DNA of 46,437 bases from assembly GCA_013115135.1 (NCBI GenBank), contig JABANP010000425.1, forward strand, positions 1 through 46,437, written 5' to 3'. Every line of letters begins with the position of its first letter. The stretch's first letter is position 1. Positions 32,828 to 43,204 of the stretch are shown piece after piece. Made by a program: the position numbers and the translations under genes. The notes below the pieces were generated by a model. It was not told the DNA's origin, did no database searches, and worked only from the letters and a program-made list of their open reading frames with translations. Source of the DNA: Perkinsus olseni (taxonomy: Eukaryota > Perkinsozoa > Perkinsida > Perkinsidae).

Positions 32828-33677
32828 GTTTCACAAACCGCTGGTGCGAGTTTTTCAAGGACTAGAATTGTTACAATTACAGTCTTAGATAGACGTTACT
32901 TCATATGACCCGACTGAATTTTCTCATATTCATCAGAGAGTCGTGTTTTCCGAGTGCCACAAGGTGGATTTGCCGAGATGCGATGACTTACCACGAGTCC
33001 TTGTCGCCGCGTTGCTGTGCATTCCCGGACGCAAAGGTCAGACCTGCTAGTTACAGAATCGTTGAATTTCCTGAAACGACACCCCCAGCAGTGTATCGCG
33101 CCTGGGTTTACAATGCATAGAGCTTAGCTGACGAAGATAACCAAGTGAAACTCAGGGGGGACTGCACAGGTCCCTTCCGGTGAGTCTCGAGACACACTCA
33201 AGAATAATTCATCTTGCACTGACGCTGCTACACCTTGAGAAACCTGCTGCGGATCTCCTGGATGGAGACTATGCATTATATGGTGGCCATCGATCTCTCA
33301 TCAGCTCGGCATTATCCAGTGGACTTCTACACCCAGTTGGTTCAACTGGATGATTCACAGAGTTGAGACAAATTCTTCCCGCGCCATGAGGTCACTAGGA
33401 CACCCTACGGGAAGTGGCAGTAACGGATACTTTGTGGAGACGGAATATGGTGTGGCAAAGAAGTATTCTGAGTACTGAAGAGATGGTCTCACTATCTCAG
33501 CGGGTTTCCTCGGCTGCCGCCAACAGCATTGAGAAACTCAACACAACTCGTGCAAGCTGCATTTTTGGACGAAAGGATGGATCAACATGCCGGTGCTTTC
33601 ATGCCATGAATTATGCGAGAAGCTAATGCTGTTAGTGAGGCATTAACGGACTGTGTGATGCGAGTAGCATCATACAG
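32828..33677. other. Convergent intergenic region
   Basis: About 850 bp between the 3' ends of the peroxiredoxin and the first UbiA gene. Frames such as 32905-33120 and 33414-33626 lack motifs. I see nothing else here. Confidence 0.45.
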
Positions 33678-34831
33678 TTAGACTAGGACACCGTTGATGA
33701 AAGCGTAGGCCACGAAGCACAGCCTGACTAAATACCTGACGTACATTATCGGGAGGAAAGATCGGCTGCTCTCCCATGGCTTGGACGATTGTGAGGTTGA
33801 TAAAAAGGATCTATACGCATACGGCACTAGGTTGAACACATCGCCTCCACAATGTACCATGGCCATGAAAGGATTGGCCAGAGGTGTCAGTATCTGACCG
33901 CACGTTTGTCTAAAACGTCAGTGGCTAGAGACTATCCGATGGAGATCCGAGAGGGTCCCACTTTGCCTACCAGGAATTGTACGAGTATCAGTGCTCCGAT
34001 AAAAACGCACGTATATGTCTTCCCGATGGCGACCGCCGTAGTTCTCTTTCCGTAAGGAGCGTCGTAGTCGACATCGGAGAGCTCAGCTAGCATATGGCTA
34101 GTCAGAGCGGACGAGATATAAAATAGGCAGGGGCCTGAGAAAGGGGAGGAACCAAGCTGGCTGGCAGCCCTCGTTATGTGGTAGCTAGAATGCCGATCAG
34201 TCTTACCGGTATTAGGCTGAGGCACTTGATGTAGGCGACACGCGAATGATACAACAACAAGGAAGCCCGCAGGAGCGAAGAGAAGGTCCCAAGGAGCCTT
34301 CCTTGCCAAGGCAAAGGGCTTCAAGTTGTAAAGGATATTCAAACCAAGAGCCACAATGAAGTACATAGGGAAAGATATCCAGTCAGCAGTGGTGATCGAT
34401 ATAATCAATAGAGGTATCATATTAGATACCAATATCACTTTCCATAGACCGCGGAGCTCCGATTCAGTGGCCTGGTTTCCGTAGTATTTGACCATTTTAC
34501 TGGGGTTGTATTTGTCAACGTCGGTATCGGCCATGTCATTGATACCAAACATCATGATGTTGACCGGAAAGGTGAAGTAGAGGAGGCCGAGCCAAAACCT
34601 CCACGTCGCTAGAAGATCCAATCGACCGCCGAGAGGGAAGAGATAATACGGGAGTACCCCAAGCCACAGGATAGGCCGCGATAACTTCAAGTAGAAGTGA
34701 ATGCGAGCCCAGTCTAGCATGTACGAAACAGCCTTGAATACTGATGTGAACAAGGGGCAAGCAATATTCCCACGAATTCGAGACAACTCGATGAAGTAAA
34801 CAGTGGAGGTATTTTTCCGTAGCACTATCAC
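33678..34831 (-). CDS. UbiA-family prenyltransferase, copy 2
   Basis: UbiA proteins are multi-pass membrane enzymes that move an isoprenyl chain to a quinone, heme, lipid or carotenoid acceptor. Three exons (34831-34208, 34134-33971, 33893-33678) separated by 73- and 77-nt introns give about 330 residues. The two Mg-diphosphate motifs are present: GINDMADTDVDKYNP (NDxxDxxxD) near residue 100 and LSDVDYDAPYGKRT (DxxxD). Hydrophobic segments include FWLGLLYFTFPVNIMMFGIN and YTCVFIGALILVQFL. The N-terminus before RIHFYLKLSRP is uncertain, and an upstream exon may exist. The acceptor substrate cannot be told from the sequence. It is tandem with the copy at 35245-36407. Confidence 0.93.
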
Positions 34832-35244
34832 AGTGATAATAGCATCACTGGGGCCCAGGACACGTCGGTCGCATCAGCTATTCGAGTGGCTCTGCCACCT
34901 CTGCGCGAGCCAATCAAAGTCTCTACGATATAGCGGCCATAGCCCCAGTGCTGCTATCAGTGAAGCGTTCTAGCCTGACGTCCCTTGCTCATAGAGTTGA
35001 AGAAATTTCTTGTTGCAGATGTTTTTGTACTTTGCTCGACACAAGCAGCACGGAGTAAAGTGAGACTCAGAATTGTACTTGCGTGAAGCGCAATAAAAAA
35101 GCTGTGGTACAACAACTACTGAAACATAGCAATAACGAGTTACACTGCTCGAAGCAGAGACGTCACAGCGATGAAGGCAACAACAGCACAACATCCGGTG
35201 AGTGTGGTTTCAACAGGCAGTATGATACGGGAAGTATCATAGAG
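34832..35244. other. Spacer between the UbiA copies
   Basis: About 410 bp lying between the 5' side of copy 2 and the stop of copy 1. No coding motif is seen. It includes a short segment similar to sequence upstream of copy 1 (variants of cacagtgataat), consistent with duplicated promoter DNA. Confidence 0.4.
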
Positions 35245-36407
35245 TTAGGCTAGGACACCGCTGATGAAAACGTAGACCACGAAGCACAGCCTGACTAAAT
35301 ATCGAGCGTACATAGCCGGGAGGAAAGATCGGCTGCCCTCCCATGGCTTGGACGATTCTTCGGGTGTTGAGAAGGTCCTGTAGATATAAGGCACTAGGTT
35401 GAACACATCTGCTCCACAAGGTACCATGGCCACGTAAGGATTAGCTAGAGGTGCGAGCACCTGACAACAAATTCGTACTTCCAGCGATGGAGACCGAGAG
35501 GGTTCGTCTTTGCCTACCAGGAATTGTACGAGTATCAGCGCTCCGATGAAAAGGCACGTATAGACCTTCCCGATGGCGACCGCCGTAGTTCTCTTCCCGT
35601 AAGGAGCGTCGTAGTCGATATCGGAGAGCTCAGCTAGCATGTGGCTAGTTAGAGAGAAAGCGATATAGAATAAGCAGGGTCCTGAGAGAGGAGACAGATG
35701 AGGAGACGGATGAACTGCCAAGCAGCCGCTGATACAGGCGAATGACGGAGGTGGGACTACGAGGACGCCATCCTACCCGCTTCAGGCAGCGGCACTTGAT
35801 TGAGATGACATGAAAGTGATATCAGAAGAAGGAAACCGCTGGGTACTAGGGGAAGATCCCAAGGAGCCTTCCTCGCGAAGGCAAAAGGCTTCAAATTGTA
35901 CGAAATGTGCAGACTGAGATTCCCCACGAAGAACAGGGGATAAAATATCCAGTCAGCAGTGAAAACTGACATGATAAACAGGGGGATCAGATGGGATACC
36001 AATATCACTCTCCACAGACCGACGAGCTCAGATTCAGTGGCCTGGTTGCCATAGTAGCTTATCGATTTAGTGGGGTTGTACTTGTCAACGTCGGTATCGG
36101 CCATGTCATTGATGCCAAACATCATGATGTTGACCGGAAAGGTGAAGAAGAGGAGGCCGAGCCAAAACCTCCACGTCGCTAGAAGGTCCAATCGACCGCC
36201 GAGAGGGAAGAGATAATACGGGAGTACCCCAAGCCACAGGAGAGGCCGAGATATCTTCAAGTAGAAGTGAATGCGAGCCCAGTCTAGCATGTACGAAACA
36301 GCCTTGAATACTGATGTGAACAAGGGGCACGCAATATTCCCACGAATTCGAGACAACTCGATGAAGTGAACAGCGGAGGTAGTTCCTGTAGCACCGTCGC
36401 TGTGCAC
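35245..36407 (-). CDS. UbiA-family prenyltransferase, copy 1
   Basis: Tandem paralogue of the gene at 33678-34831, sharing the N-terminal block RIRGNIACPLFTSVFKAVSY and both catalytic motifs, GINDMADTDVDKYNP and LSDIDYDAPYGKRT. Exons are 36407-35777, 35681-35518 and 35460-35245; introns are 95 and 57 nt. The second intron is exactly 19 codons with no stop, so retaining it would add 19 residues without breaking the frame; in copy 2 the equivalent intron cannot be translated through. Copies differ most in the fourth to sixth membrane segments, which may mean different acceptors. The start at 36407 is provisional. Confidence 0.93.
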
Positions 36408-37354
36408 TACAGTGACAACTACCTCGACTGCAGCTGCGTACTATGAATTTGAAGGAGCTCGCATTTGTTCTCTGTGCGCTTCTGCTTTTTGAGGGTCCCT
36501 TATCTGCACTATAGTGACAACTGCCTCCATTGCTGCCACCTACCCGCCGTGTTCTCTGTGCGCCATCGCTTGTGGTATGCACGTTCGTCACAGCAAACAC
36601 GTGCGGTACTTATCATGCTATTGAGCATACATTCACCCTAAATCCGACAAAGAGGTCAAAGACTTTTCTCCGAACCCCTCTCGAGTCCGGTTTAACCCTT
36701 CTTCGAGCTCCGTCACAAATAGCCACACTGTACTGAGTTGTAGTGCACGTCCTGTGGACGGATATCTCCGAAGTCGTGATCGGGTCGTCGATTGATACTA
36801 TAGGTAGTCGATGCTAGTGACTCTGGCAACACAATCCCAAGGGTAGATACAGACACCGGATAACACTTGAGCTCCGGCTGACAAGGCTGTAAATCGACTC
36901 CGTTCGGCCCTTATTAGTCGCCTGTTGATTTCTGACTGTGTGGCCCGTCTGTGCGGGGTAGACAAGAAGACGGTATTTGGCGGGTGCGAGTCTCCAGCGC
37001 AGCCTGCATGCGTATGCATCAAAGGATCCATTGCATTCAGAGTCTTTCGAGGGTTCTATTGAGCATTACCTAGTGCAACTAAAACTGGCCATCAGATGCA
37101 GGTAGATCCTGCTACCACAGCCACGACAATGGCATGCATTCTTCATCGCGCTACTGAACAGGCGTTCTCCCGAACTCCTCTCCAGTTTTACAACCCTTTG
37201 AGTCGTGTCTCAAATAGCCACACTACTGGACTGCAGTGCAGATCATTTTGTGAAGCTCCGTCCGTACTGCTGTACTGTACCACTTGTCATGTACAGCTTG
37301 TACATGTTACCAGTAATGTTGAATAACAATCGCAAGGTTATATGCAGCCCGTAA
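36408..37354. other. Intergenic with diverged duplicated segments
   Basis: No gene recognised. Two internal similarities are visible: 36505-36530 resembles 36399-36430 (cactatagtgacaactgcctc type), and 36670-36740 resembles 37170-37240 (both contain caaatagccacact). These look like old local duplications. The minus frame 36106-36600 overlaps UbiA copy 1 in another frame and may hold its 5' exon. Confidence 0.4.
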
Positions 37355-37735
37355 CTGTTAGACTAGATACCTAGCCAAGAATCGTTTATAGTGGTTCTCG
37401 AGTTACAACTCCAGTAATAGCATCGATACGTGAGCTAGGCTAGCAAGGGAGACAATCACAAGAGGGATCATGGAGCGAGACAGTCAATTGTGTACAACTT
37501 TGACTCACAGTAACAAGATGAGCGATCCAATCGAAGTACTTCGGAGCAATGAGCAGGTAGAATGTGGCCTCGATTCGAGTCCCTCGAGTCTGTGAGGAGA
37601 AGTTGTACACAATTGAGTGTCTCACCCCTTGTGACTGTCTCCCTTGCTAGCCTAGCTTACGTATTACTGTTATTACTGTAGTTATAACTCAAGAACCACT
37701 GTAAACGACTCTTGTTGAGTTATCTAATCTAACAG
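37355..37735. mobile_element. Foldback MITE-like element (381 bp)
   Basis: Two arms of about 145 bp are inverted copies of each other: the left arm begins CTGTTAGACTAGAT and the right arm ends with the complement, ATCTAATCTAACAG. They share long matches such as gctaggctagcaagggagac and caattgtgtacaact, separated by ~100 bp of unrelated sequence. There is no ORF for a transposase. I could not find a clear target-site duplication next to the ends, so the exact termini are provisional. Confidence 0.8.
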
Positions 37736-38254
37736 AGTCCTAGCTGCTGCCGTCACGTAACATCGTAGCCCTCATTCCCGCAAGTTCCTCAATTTCCCGA
37801 TGATGAGCTGGAAGGCCAGTTTCCAAACACGAAGGGAAACCCTAGGCAACAAACCCTCAGGCGGTTCTGCGCTACGATGAGGCTACTGCTTTCCTACACT
37901 CCACCAGTATGCAGTGTGGGCGGTGACAATGAAAGAGCATGAATGCTAGGATGAGACAATTGAGGCTAAGCACTGGTCGTGATAAAGCAACAAGATGACA
38001 TCTTTACCGAAACAACAAGCAACATACGAAATCGAGATCACAGTACAGCGTGGCACGCGAGAGGCGGTGTAGAATTAGAAAGAACTTAGTCAGACTTTGG
38101 GTAATTATCCCATGGGTTGCATCATATCGAAGTTGTTAACTTCGTTCACTTATTTCCGGTTCTTACTGTATTTCTTAAGAATGTCCCCACTAGGTACCCA
38201 ACAACGCACGGGCAATCCACGAAACTGGAAGAAAATGAACAATGATAAACCTTC
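37736..38254. other. Intergenic, downstream of EMC4
   Basis: About 520 bp between the MITE and the EMC4 stop. Only short motif-free frames; nothing else noticed. Confidence 0.45.
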
Positions 38255-39106
38255 TCAGTATCCACCGCTAACATCGTCAACGAACAAGCGTGCATCTAGA
38301 GGTCGCGCCGATTCTACCACCTGAAAAACATCGCCAGTCAGTGAGCTAGGGGATGAGTTATACAGTACTCGTTGCTCAGGGATGAACTGAATCCAGTCGC
38401 CGCTGGCAATCGGAAGAATGCCCATATTCGCTGCATGGTTTCCGAGATATCTAAGAGATGAATAAATGGTCTTCTGACTTCTGTCCGGTTCTGGCCTACG
38501 CTAGAATGGCCACGTTGATGCCGATGTACGCCAGCTTCTGCAGCAACACGTTAGCAGCCGCAAACTGCTCGAAGACTGATACAAAGGAAGCTGCACATTT
38601 CTGGCTCCGCTAGGAAGGGATTACCCTGGTTGCATTTGGCAAGGCTTTTGACTGTGTTCATGGTAGCATAACCCACAATGAGGATACTGAACAAACCTAA
38701 ACGGCCACTTCCATCACCATCCGTGATGTGGAATCTTTACCAGGTCCAGAGCCGCTCATCCACAGCATAAAGAGGTTCATGAAAATAGACTTGGCGGGAC
38801 TGATGGCCGTCTCCCATGCTCCTGAGGAAGGCGATGTGGGCACGCTCGTTCGTCCAAGTGGAACTACGTTTCTCCAAGATCGCCTTCTGTTGAGCGAGTT
38901 TTTGGATGGCCTGCTGCCCGGAAGCCTCACCAGACTGCTGTAGTTTCCACTTGAACCCGGTGGGGTCGGGAAGAGCTAACGAGGAGCGATGAAATCGGAT
39001 CCGAATCAACCACGCCCGCTCCATTACTACCATCCTTTTTCGCTGTCTTTTCGGGAAAAGTAAGATCCCACTTCTCGAAGAGCTCACCGGCGAGAGTAGC
39101 GGACAT
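38255..39106 (-). CDS. EMC4: ER membrane protein complex subunit 4 (EMC4)
   Basis: EMC4 is a small subunit of the ER membrane protein insertase. Six exons (39106-39031, 38975-38868, 38821-38741, 38696-38625, 38590-38500, 38450-38255) join in phase to 207 residues. Family text is clear: FKWKLQQSG, then KAILEKRAWETAISPAKSIF and MNLFMLWMSGSG (the W-x-x-A-x-x-P-x-K and MNxFMxxMxG blocks), a first membrane helix (GLFSILIVGYAT), FVSVFEQFAAANVLLQKLAY into a second helix, and MGILPIASGDWIQF matching the terminal MGLLPxxxSDW block. The tail of ~35 residues after it is extra. Introns are 55, 46, 44, 34 and 49 nt; the 34-nt one is among the shortest firmly phased in the window. Confidence 0.93.
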
Positions 39107-39901
39107 TTCCGATGAAAAATGAGGAACTGCTGAAGAGTGATGGCTTCCAGACGATAGCTGCTGACGGCAGGCGCTCGCGCACTTCGACTGACCCGACACT
39201 GCGGAAATTCATAAAATGCTAGTCCATGTGCTATTTCACGGTGGTTCCAGAGGCGACTACTGAAGAAAATATGTCGGAAATATGGTCGCGGCTTTCTCCC
39301 GATACTATCGGGCCGATAGTGGTTGGGAAACACCCCACGTTACAGGTTGACCATTCAGTGTAGTCCGTAAACTTGTCCGCATATTTGTAGGGGAAAAGTG
39401 TTGTTTCAGCTCATGAAGCCTCAGGGCTTCAGCCAGCGACATGACTCTGATTCCCTCATAAACGTAAAGTAAGAGTCAGTGTAGACACCAAGTGGTAATA
39501 ACAGATACAATAATTGTCTTAAAACGCCCAATGCCGGGATCGAACCCGGACGGTGACATCTACAGAAGCGAATTGGTGCATTCTATCGGTCTATCAGCCG
39601 TAATTTGAGACTCTGACAGCACCAGTAGAGCGCTAGATTCTATTCAGTTGCGCTCAGCATGTCGAGCCATTTCCCTAGTCATCGATTATGAGTAATATTC
39701 GTCGGGTATTGTTGACCGCGACAACTGCCTTGTCTTACCAATAGCAGCGATCGTGAGAGAAATCAACTCGCCTTCAGAATCATGTGCTGCCTTCTTTCTC
39801 TCCTGTTCTTGGGTTGACAGTTTCCATTTCCTGGCAATTACATTGCGTTTCGAAGTGATTCGAATCTCTAATATTAAGTCGGAGAAGCTCAGAGCCCTAT
39901 A
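39107..39901. other. Divergent intergenic region between EMC4 and ATPAF1
   Basis: About 800 bp containing both promoters. A tRNA T-arm-like stretch (ccgggatcgaacccgg) occurs at 39534-39550 but has no matching acceptor or D arm. No other feature. Confidence 0.45.
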
Positions 39902-42900
39902 ATGGTTATTCGTGTTGCTTCAGTTTTAATGTCATTGCTCACCCGATGTTGCACAGCGGCTCCTAAGTGGGCCAGAACCACCTTCACCATGCCCATCCCA
40001 AAGAAGCTCAATGAGATAGTACGACTGCCGCTGTTCGAGAGAGAGGAGCCAGTAAAAATAAGTAGTAAGGGGCGTAAGTTTCTCGTCTGCTCCGACTGTA
40101 TAGTGACGTCGGGCAATAAACCGATTCTGAAACTCAGAATCGGTTGTAGAACCACATTTTACTTGTAAAAATTAACTACAGATTCGATTCTGAGTTTCAG
40201 AGTACTCTACTCAATGCGAGCGTATCCCGATGTTTTCATTTTTCTATTCGTCATCTCTCATCAATGCGTTCCGTGTCGATGACTTTGGAATACATCGAAC
40301 ACTTATGCTGAGACCCACCCGGTGAACACGACCCCGCGATCGTTCATGTACCATTCGCAGTGAGAAGTGCGATTGGAAAGGCCCGATAGGCAGTGTCAAT
40401 GCCGCATCGGTTCCGCGCCTGAAAAGCGTTGTGGGCTTGATGCGATCATGCCCCTCAGCGTGGAGGAACTGGGCAGTGAACCTTTTGGTTAAAAAACCGA
40501 ATACCCTCAAGTTGAGGGCCTCAACTGCGGCCCTTCGTTCAACGAGTTCGAGTTAACGAAGTTCGTTAGATGATGAACGAGAGGTGCTGATGTTGCCACG
40601 TGCGACACCCGAGGTCGGTAACTCGTTGCGACTCGCAACGTATGTTCTGGGGCCTTCCATGGTGGGTATATCACGGGTCGCAACACCGGTATAGAAGCCA
40701 TCATTATTAGAAGCAGATAGCGGTGTCGCTGAGTCTCAGTTGCTGAGGTTGAGAAAAACGTTGCCAGATATTTGAGGCAACGCAAGGCCAGCGTCGGATC
40801 AGCCACTGCTAGAGAGGGATAAGTCAGACAGCGTCGGATCAGCCACTGCTAGAGAGGGATAAGTCAGACAGCGTCGGATCAGCCACTGCTAGAGAGGGAT
40901 AAGTCAGACAGCGTCGGATCAGCCACTGCTAGAAAGGGACAAGTCTGCCAGTGTCGGATGAGCTGTTATCGCCAACGAGTTCACATCTTCCGTGCCACGC
41001 GGCTACGGAATTCGCAGCCGAGCGGCGATGCTGATCGCTTGCCTCGCTGTGAGAGCATATAGATTAGCGTGTCTACTCGCACGGGATTGGACATCCCGGA
41101 CGACTGCAAGAGCGTAGGAAGCGGTAGGAAGGATTGAACAACTTTGCTATTGGACAGCGGGTCGGAAGACGCTGATAGCATCCTGCTTTGGTATGACTTG
41201 CTACATATTCAACAACTCTTGCTAGAGGTCATTACGTTCTTACACATAGCCGTGGACGGGACATTCTCAAGCGCTGCGCCAGAGTGGGCCCAACAGTATA
41301 CAATCCTCTTCTGGCACCAGGCGGGAAGTATGATCCCTGTATTCTTCTGACTGATGTCTAACAAACACATGGGTACCTACGTGCGAGTTCATGGGACATA
41401 CGAGAGTTTCTCATTTCGGAGAAGCTATTTGCCATAGGCGAGGCTGATCGCTTCACTCCACGTTGGGGTGTTGTGACAGCACTGCTGTTCTTATGCCCAC
41501 ACCCCGGTCTCAGTGGAAATTTGATACTCAGACGCCGCTAAATGTGTTCCGATGAGCTGTTATTGTAGAAGGAACAAGTGCGTGAAGTTTCTAGCCTGTA
41601 GGGTGGTGTTTCTGTCACCATGTTAGTTACCATGTGACCTGGTCCAGGTCTGAATTCGATCCTCAGGGATACCCTCTTCTAATTTCCATCAAATATTCCT
41701 CGCAATGAGGTCCTCAACGGGCCAGTTGGCAGCTGTTGGGTCCCTGTTTTTCGGAGAAGTCTCAAACTTCATTGCCACTAGTGTGAATGATTTACTACTT
41801 GCGTGAGATGACATCTCGTAATCTCGGTAACCCCGACTTTCTTCAGCAACTCGCTTCCCGTGCTCTTTGAGAGGCACGGGCTTGAGACATTGCATTGCTT
41901 GAGACACAACAGTTCATCGCGAATCCTGATTCAGGGTCGATGTGGCTGGAGCATATAAATGAGAAGCCTCGATCGATTGGCGCGGTTATGGCGAAACCCG
42001 AGTGGGACGTTTTCCACAAAAAGTAAGATTCTGCTATGAATGCCTCTGCCTTAGTGTTTCTGTGAACTCGAAACGATATGCTCGAACGGCAACTCTCGAT
42101 CTTTGCTCAGTGCGCTGGCCTGCCCCATGTTCATCGTTCCCGTCCAGAAACCCGAGGGCTACTTCAACATGGTCTCCCAAATACAGGACGGAAAGTACTG
42201 AAAGACTGGGTTTCTAATCGTACTTAACGGTCTCGGCGGCAAGTTATCTCCGTCGGAGAATGATTGGCGTTTCCACGGCTGTTCACCAACTCCATCTTGT
42301 AGCGAGAGTCTAGCAACTCTTGTGAATATCGGTGTGGAGAAATTTATTTGGGATCCCGTTCGTGTGGCAAATTAGGGAAACGCAAGCTCAACTCAGGTAC
42401 TGCCTGATGACTTTCCTTGACCACTATCGGAGCAACCCGACAGAAGCGCCTCCTTTCATGGTATTGAATTTCTATGACGACCTGCTCAAGTCCAAGGTAC
42501 CAATCTCATATCCGCGTACAGTACGAATTGCGGTCTTTAGGAGCTCACACTTCTACGAGCCGACTTGGTTGCACCAGATCTCTCCAAGGCCGAAGGGGAG
42601 GCGGTCGTGAGAACACTGAGGGAGGTGAAGAGCTCCAGGGCCGGTGGTTGAAGGATCCTTCTGCGTCTATCAGTTTTACGGCCAACCCGCCCTGTTCAAG
42701 AAGTGGGTAGAGACGTTCAACTTGAGATCGAGAGAATTCGACTTTACGGAGTTTACTAGAGCCAATGACAGGCAAGGAGCGCTTTTGGCAGTGATGCGAA
42801 ACCGCAGTAGGCGTCTTCAGTTTCTTCCGCGAGATATTCGGCAAAGCAGTGAGAGAGAGAATCCAGCAGCAGACAGAAAATGCTCCTGAAGTACCGATAC

Positions 42901-42914
42901 CAACACGTTCTTAG
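39902..42914 (+). CDS. ATPAF1: ATP synthase F1 assembly factor 1 (Atp11/ATPAF1)
   Basis: Atp11 is a mitochondrial chaperone that binds free F1 beta subunits until they assemble. Seven exons (39902-40061, 41935-42022, 42111-42194, 42340-42496, 42541-42624, 42674-42771, 42821-42914) join in phase to 254 residues. The first ~28 residues (MVIRVASVLMSLLTRCC...WARTTF) look like a transit peptide. The family core follows: KKLNEIVRLPLFEREEPVKI, then SMWLEHINEKP, CPMFIVPVQKPEGYFNMVSQ, and near the end REFYGQPALFKKWVETFNLR with the conserved VETFNLR. The first intron is 1,873 nt and contains a hairpin and a minisatellite. The last intron (42772-42820) begins with GC instead of GT, in an AG|gcaagg context. 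Recognition rests on the ordered core blocks and the closing VETFNLR motif. Confidence 0.92.
40119..40145. repeat. Perfect hairpin in ATPAF1 intron 1
   Basis: Arms of 12 bp (AACCGATTCTGA and its complement) flank an AAC loop. A second, imperfect copy of the same motif (gattctgagtttcagag) follows at about 40184-40200. Confidence 0.9.
40791..40964. repeat. 40-bp minisatellite, four copies and a partial
   Basis: A 40-bp unit starting GCGTCGGATCAGCCACTGCT repeats at 40791, 40831, 40871 and 40911. The first three are identical, the fourth has five substitutions, and a partial fifth (gtgtcggatgag) begins at 40951. The array lies inside the long first intron of ATPAF1. Confidence 0.97.
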
Positions 42915-43204
42915 AATCGATCTCGCCTTGTGTTTCGTCAATGGAACGTGCGAAGTGTTGTCGACTGAAGCATGCAGTTGACGGGACTGTTATCAAACGC
43001 CGCTCACCATAGGCGTTCTACTCGAGTGTATGGAGAAAGATGGTATGGCTAGGTTGATTGTGAGCTCCTGCAGCTCGACTTTATGGTCCGCGATAGGGTG
43101 GAGTTTTGTCAACCACTTTATCGAGTCAGTGCACCATTGATCAACTGTAATGCAACGACACTTTCATAGACATCAACGTGAATATTGACATTGCTGAACA
43201 GACT

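Noticed and set aside
39534..39552. T-arm-like sequence with a B-box match on the minus strand
   Set aside because: The T stem pairs, but I could not find a matching 5' acceptor half, A box or anticodon arm within tRNA distance. At most a decayed fragment.
40791..40964. CRISPR-like array
   Set aside because: The copies are direct and contiguous with no unique spacers, so this is a minisatellite; the genome is eukaryotic.
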